From Planctomycetota bacterium (lineage in GTDB: Bacteria; Planctomycetota; Planctomycetia; Pirellulales; Pirellulaceae), in contig JAJRVM010000002.1 in assembly GCA_024277285.1 (NCBI GenBank), positions 1 to 9,178 on the forward strand: DNA of 9,178 bases, read 5' to 3'. Under the pieces are notes generated by a model. That model was given only the letters and a program-made list of their open reading frames with translations. It made no database searches and was not told where the DNA came from. Numbering within the stretch: position 1 is the first letter of the stretch; the number at the start of each line of letters is the position of its first letter. Below are positions 6,701 to 9,178 of the stretch, piece by piece. The position numbers and the translations under genes are program-made.

Positions 6701-6760
6701 GTGGCTGTGGCTTCCAGTCGCAGTGAATAACCGATACTGCGGCTGGAAGCCACTTGCCAC
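6701..6760. terminator. Long hairpin, probable bidirectional terminator
   Basis: Left arm 6707-6724 (GTGGCTTCCAGTCGCAGT) pairs with right arm 6736-6753 over 18 bp with a single G-U wobble and an 11-nt loop. An outer 5-bp stem (GTGGC 6701-6705 with GCCAC 6756-6760) extends it past a small 1x2 internal loop, for about 23 pairs in all. It begins 2 nt after the TAA of the fusion gene and ends 18 nt before the stop of the convergent agarase gene. A short A-run (6697-6700) would be a weak U-tract for minus-strand transcripts; there is none on the plus side. It may belong to a dispersed repeat family. Confidence 0.75.
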
Positions 6761-6778
6761 GTTCCGCATGCGAGACGA

Positions 6779-8926
6779 TCATTGTTGTCGAAGCGGCCGG
6801 TTCGCGCGAGTGCGTGTCTTGTACATCCGGCGTCCCACTTCGCGAACTGCCTTGACGGTTTCCGCGTAAGGTTTGTCGCAAATGTCGACCAATCCGATCT
6901 GGTAGTTCTCGCCATCGCCGCGACCGGTGGTTGCTTGATCGCCGAACTGGAACCAGTGAGTGCCGACAATGAACGGGTTGTTGAGCGCGCCTGTCACGTA
7001 CTTTCGGTAGGCGTCAGCGCGATCCTGCTGATTGTCGGTCGGTCGTAGTCCGGTATGGAACAGGCCTCGGTCCAATGCCCCAAAGTGGAATTCGCCGACA
7101 ATCACGGGTCGATCCAAGTCGCTGGGCAACCGGAAATCGGCCACGTTGTACCGGTATAGATTATATCCAATGACGTCGCAGTACTTGGCGGCAGCGCGAG
7201 CTCCGCGATCGTTGACCCAGGCGAATCGGCACCCGAGGTATAGGTGGTATGGCGCGATTCGCTTCACGGCGTCACGGCACTCGCGGAAATACTGTTCGGC
7301 GATTCTTGTGTAGAACGCGCCAAGGTCGCTTCTCGCATTCTTCACGTCAGGCGGTGTGCGACTTTCAACTAGCTCGTCCCACGACGCATGCGACGTGTTC
7401 CAGACGCCGTTGAGCCGTGCGATGGTGTCGTACTTCTCGACGAGATCTGCCAAGAAGACTTGCTTCGCCGCCTGGTGACGTGGCGACGCCAAGGTCGCGA
7501 CGGCGAGTGATCGCTCATCGCCCCAGGCCAATTCGTTGTCGACAAAGTATCCGATGCACCATGCGTCGCCGGCCGACTGGTCTTGTTCGAAACGCATACG
7601 CCGGTCAATCACATCACGGAAGCTCGCGTCGAACGGGTCGGGAAACTTACCCCAATATCCGGTGCTCCCTTCAATACGCTTCGCTTTGGTGCTGTCGATG
7701 GTAACGACGTACGGCGTACTCCTCTGTCGATAGATCGCGGCGTCGGACCAGTTGCCGATCGTATTCATCGACCAGCTTCGCAGTCTTCGGTGCGTCAACG
7801 CTGCCGCCTTGGCATGCCAGTCGTCGCCGTACTTCCGCATCAGATTCGCGGCCGTAAAGTTGAGCGTGCGGTACGCTCCCTTGTCGTGATAGTATCCCAC
7901 CGGTGCCCAGGATGCGCTTCCGTAGAACTTCGCCAGAGGCGAGTCTGTCGTCGGCAGGTCGGAAAAATAAAATTCGCGATCACGGATCGGCGTGATTCCG
8001 CCTGAGAATCCAACGCAATCCACACCGTGTGACCAGAAGAGTCGCCCGTTGGGATCGACAAGCCACCACCGGTCATCGTGCTGCGTCGCGTAGAAAAACC
8101 CGGTTGCCTTCAGTTGAGGTCCAAGCGTCCATCCTCCGAACTGATTCCAGTTATCCGGGCCCGAGTTGGCAGAAAGCTGATCGAGCTCGTCTCGCGTTTC
8201 CTTGCGCAGATCGTTCTCTGAATGCGTTTTTCCGGGCCAGTTCTTATGAGTAAATTGGCCAAAGCGGTCGATCATTGGAAAGAATTCGTCGGGCGACATG
8301 CCTGACCAGCTTCCTTGATCGTACGAACCATTCGCTCGGATCGTGCTCAGGCGAAACGAATGGTCTCGCGTCGGTTTGTTGACGAAGACGATCAACTGTG
8401 TGACTCGTGAGACATCGATTCCCTGCTCTTTCACTCCGCCCGGGTAGCCCCGCATCGCGAACAACTGCTTTGCCAATTGCGTGGGCAATTGGCGGCTGAG
8501 CGGAATCCTCACTTGCCGTTGTTCGTCGGGCCGAAGGGTCACCTGCTGCGTGAGGCTATTGTGGGTGCCGTCACCGCCGGGCGAATCGACGCGGAAGTGC
8601 ACCGTCACAGGCTCGGGACGAAGGTTCTTGACCCGCAGAGCGATCTCCGAAAACTCGGAGAGGTCCCATGCACCCGCAGCTGACTTGATCGTGACTCCCG
8701 GCCAGTCAGCCTTGTGGCCCGTGTCGACGCGCAGGACGTTGGCTGTACCATCGCTTTCGATGATGGACGTCCGGGCGTCGTTGGCCTCGACCGATGCCGA
8801 AGTCAAACTCGTGTCGTACGCGATGAGCGTCTTGGGAGACGCCGATCGAGCCGTAGCGGGCGGGCCACCGCACAGAACGGTCAGGGCAAAAAGCCATACG
8901 GAGGCAGGCGGGGTTGGCGAGGTCAT
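6779..8926 (-). CDS. GH50-family beta-agarase-like glycoside hydrolase
   Basis: This encodes 715 residues, close to the size of characterised GH50 agarases (about 750-800), which cleave beta-1,4 bonds of agarose to neoagaro-oligosaccharides. The N-terminus (WLFALTVLCG, then ATARSAS near 24-30) is a signal-peptide-like segment, though its n-region lacks basic residues. Residues about 32-200 form a beta-sandwich, carbohydrate-binding-like domain; about 270-700 form the (beta/alpha)8 catalytic domain. Candidate acid/base is E465 in FVDNELAWG and nucleophile E612 in VGEFHFGALDRG; both motifs and their order match GH50. WWLVDPNGRLFWSHGVDCVG (287-306) is also typical. I chose ATG 8926 because GAGGAG lies 9 nt upstream; an in-frame ATG at 8992 would add 22 residues. 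No other agar-degrading gene is visible. Agarose is the first-guess substrate, but other beta-galactosidic glycans remain possible. Confidence 0.85.
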   Translation of the reverse strand: MTSPTPPASVWLFALTVLCGGPPATARSASPKTLIAYDTSLTSASVEANDARTSIIESDGTANVLRVDTGHKADWPGVTIKSAAGAWDLSEFSEIALRVKNLRPEPVTVHFRVDSPGGDGTHNSLTQQVTLRPDEQRQVRIPLSRQLPTQLAKQLFAMRGYPGGVKEQGIDVSRVTQLIVFVNKPTRDHSFRLSTIRANGSYDQGSWSGMSPDEFFPMIDRFGQFTHKNWPGKTHSENDLRKETRDELDQLSANSGPDNWNQFGGWTLGPQLKATGFFYATQHDDRWWLVDPNGRLFWSHGVDCVGFSGGITPIRDREFYFSDLPTTDSPLAKFYGSASWAPVGYYHDKGAYRTLNFTAANLMRKYGDDWHAKAAALTHRRLRSWSMNTIGNWSDAAIYRQRSTPYVVTIDSTKAKRIEGSTGYWGKFPDPFDASFRDVIDRRMRFEQDQSAGDAWCIGYFVDNELAWGDERSLAVATLASPRHQAAKQVFLADLVEKYDTIARLNGVWNTSHASWDELVESRTPPDVKNARSDLGAFYTRIAEQYFRECRDAVKRIAPYHLYLGCRFAWVNDRGARAAAKYCDVIGYNLYRYNVADFRLPSDLDRPVIVGEFHFGALDRGLFHTGLRPTDNQQDRADAYRKYVTGALNNPFIVGTHWFQFGDQATTGRGDGENYQIGLVDICDKPYAETVKAVREVGRRMYKTRTRANRPLRQQ

Positions 8927-8935
8927 CGGCAAAGA

Positions 8936-8941
8936 CTCCTC
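8936..8941 (-). promoter_or_regulatory. Ribosome binding site of the GH50 gene
   Basis: On the minus strand GAGGAG lies 9 nt before the ATG at 8926. It favours this start over the in-frame ATG at 8992 and places the hydrophobic signal segment close to the N-terminus. Confidence 0.7.
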
Positions 8942-9018
8942 AAGAAGTGGGGACCGAAAGAATGAGCTCACGCGAAGACGCAAACACGCCATTCAGCCCG
9001 TCACATCCCAGCGAATCA

Positions 9019-9046
9019 ATGATACTGCGGCGGGAATCCTTGTCAT
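9019..9046 (-). promoter_or_regulatory. Possible sigma70-type promoter for the GH50 gene
   Basis: On the minus strand ATGACA (9041-9046) and TATCAT (9019-9024) each match the -35 and -10 consensus at five of six positions, with a 16-nt spacer. Transcription would start near 9010-9013, giving a leader of roughly 85 nt before the ATG at 8926. No operator or riboswitch-like fold was recognised in the leader. Such matches occur by chance, so this is a candidate only. Confidence 0.35.
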
Positions 9047-9149
9047 TACCCAAGTTTTCGTGATCGCGAGTGGACCAGCCGCATTTGAGAACACGGGTTT
9101 TCCACCGTGGACGAGTGTCGCCGCGGGTTTCGTGGCGCGAGTCCATCGT

Positions 9150-9170
9150 GACCGCCCCTCTGAGGTGGTC
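9150..9170. other. Small inverted repeat near the right edge
   Basis: GACCGCC (9150-9156) pairs with GGTGGTC (9164-9170) over 7 bp with one G-U wobble and a 7-nt loop. It could be an operator upstream of the GH50 promoter or a terminator of a gene outside the window. The rest of 9047-9178 holds no gene I can support. Confidence 0.3.
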
Positions 9171-9178
9171 AACGCAGA

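Noticed and set aside
8927..8992. Longer GH50 start at ATG 8992
   Set aside because: The GAGGAG site is placed correctly for 8926, and the longer form puts 22 extra residues before the hydrophobic signal segment.
8962..9063. 33-codon plus-strand ORF (MSSREDANTP...)
   Set aside because: It is short, overlaps the GH50 leader and promoter candidate, and has no recognisable feature beyond a weak GGGGA upstream.

Overview
The window looks like chromosomal DNA of a planctomycete, probably a marine Pirellula/Rhodopirellula-type bacterium. This rests on gene content and style, not on any marker gene: a GH50-type agarase, an exported amidohydrolase/beta-lactamase fusion, a membrane protein with the FS(V/L)RDLLLL motif that I associate with planctomycete membrane proteins, and a long RPG-repeat/TPR secreted-type protein. 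No rRNA, tRNA, CRISPR array, insertion sequence or phage gene was seen.

Layout, left to right. (1) 1-1565, plus strand: a gene cut by the left edge. It begins in Arg-Pro-Gly/Asn low-complexity repeats (nested 42-, 18-, 9- and 21-nt units, all multiples of three), then a His/Trp/Tyr-rich stretch, TPR repeats, a Ser-Asp linker and a C-terminal beta-type domain. (2) 1566-1822: the gap between two convergent genes. It holds an antisense stretch with seven perfect-register pentapeptide repeats (probably a gene remnant) and a short tandem repeat with GGGTCnnnGACCC hairpins. (3) 3580 down to 1823, minus strand: a probable three-gene operon. A Bax inhibitor-1/YccA family membrane protein is followed by a 43-codon TTG-start small ORF whose TAG directly abuts the ATG of an eight-helix membrane protein; all three lie in one reading frame. 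(4) 3801-6698, plus strand, divergent from the operon: a 965-residue exported protein joining an N-acyl-D-amino-acid deacylase-like amidohydrolase to a serine beta-lactamase/D-peptidase (S12-like) domain. (5) 6701-6760: a long hairpin between convergent genes, likely a bidirectional terminator. (6) 8926 down to 6779, minus strand: a GH50-family beta-agarase-like glycoside hydrolase with a clear Shine-Dalgarno and a plausible sigma70-type promoter upstream. (7) 8993-9178: no gene recognised, only that promoter and a small inverted repeat at the right end.

The genes do not form one obvious pathway. The fusion protein fits periplasmic or extracellular processing of D-amino-acid-containing peptides or N-acyl-D-amino acids, and the GH50 enzyme fits marine polysaccharide breakdown. 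The Bax-inhibitor operon is a separate membrane module. The items most worth a second look are the fusion enzyme with its altered metal-site residues, the overlooked small ORF in the operon, and the antisense pentapeptide remnant.
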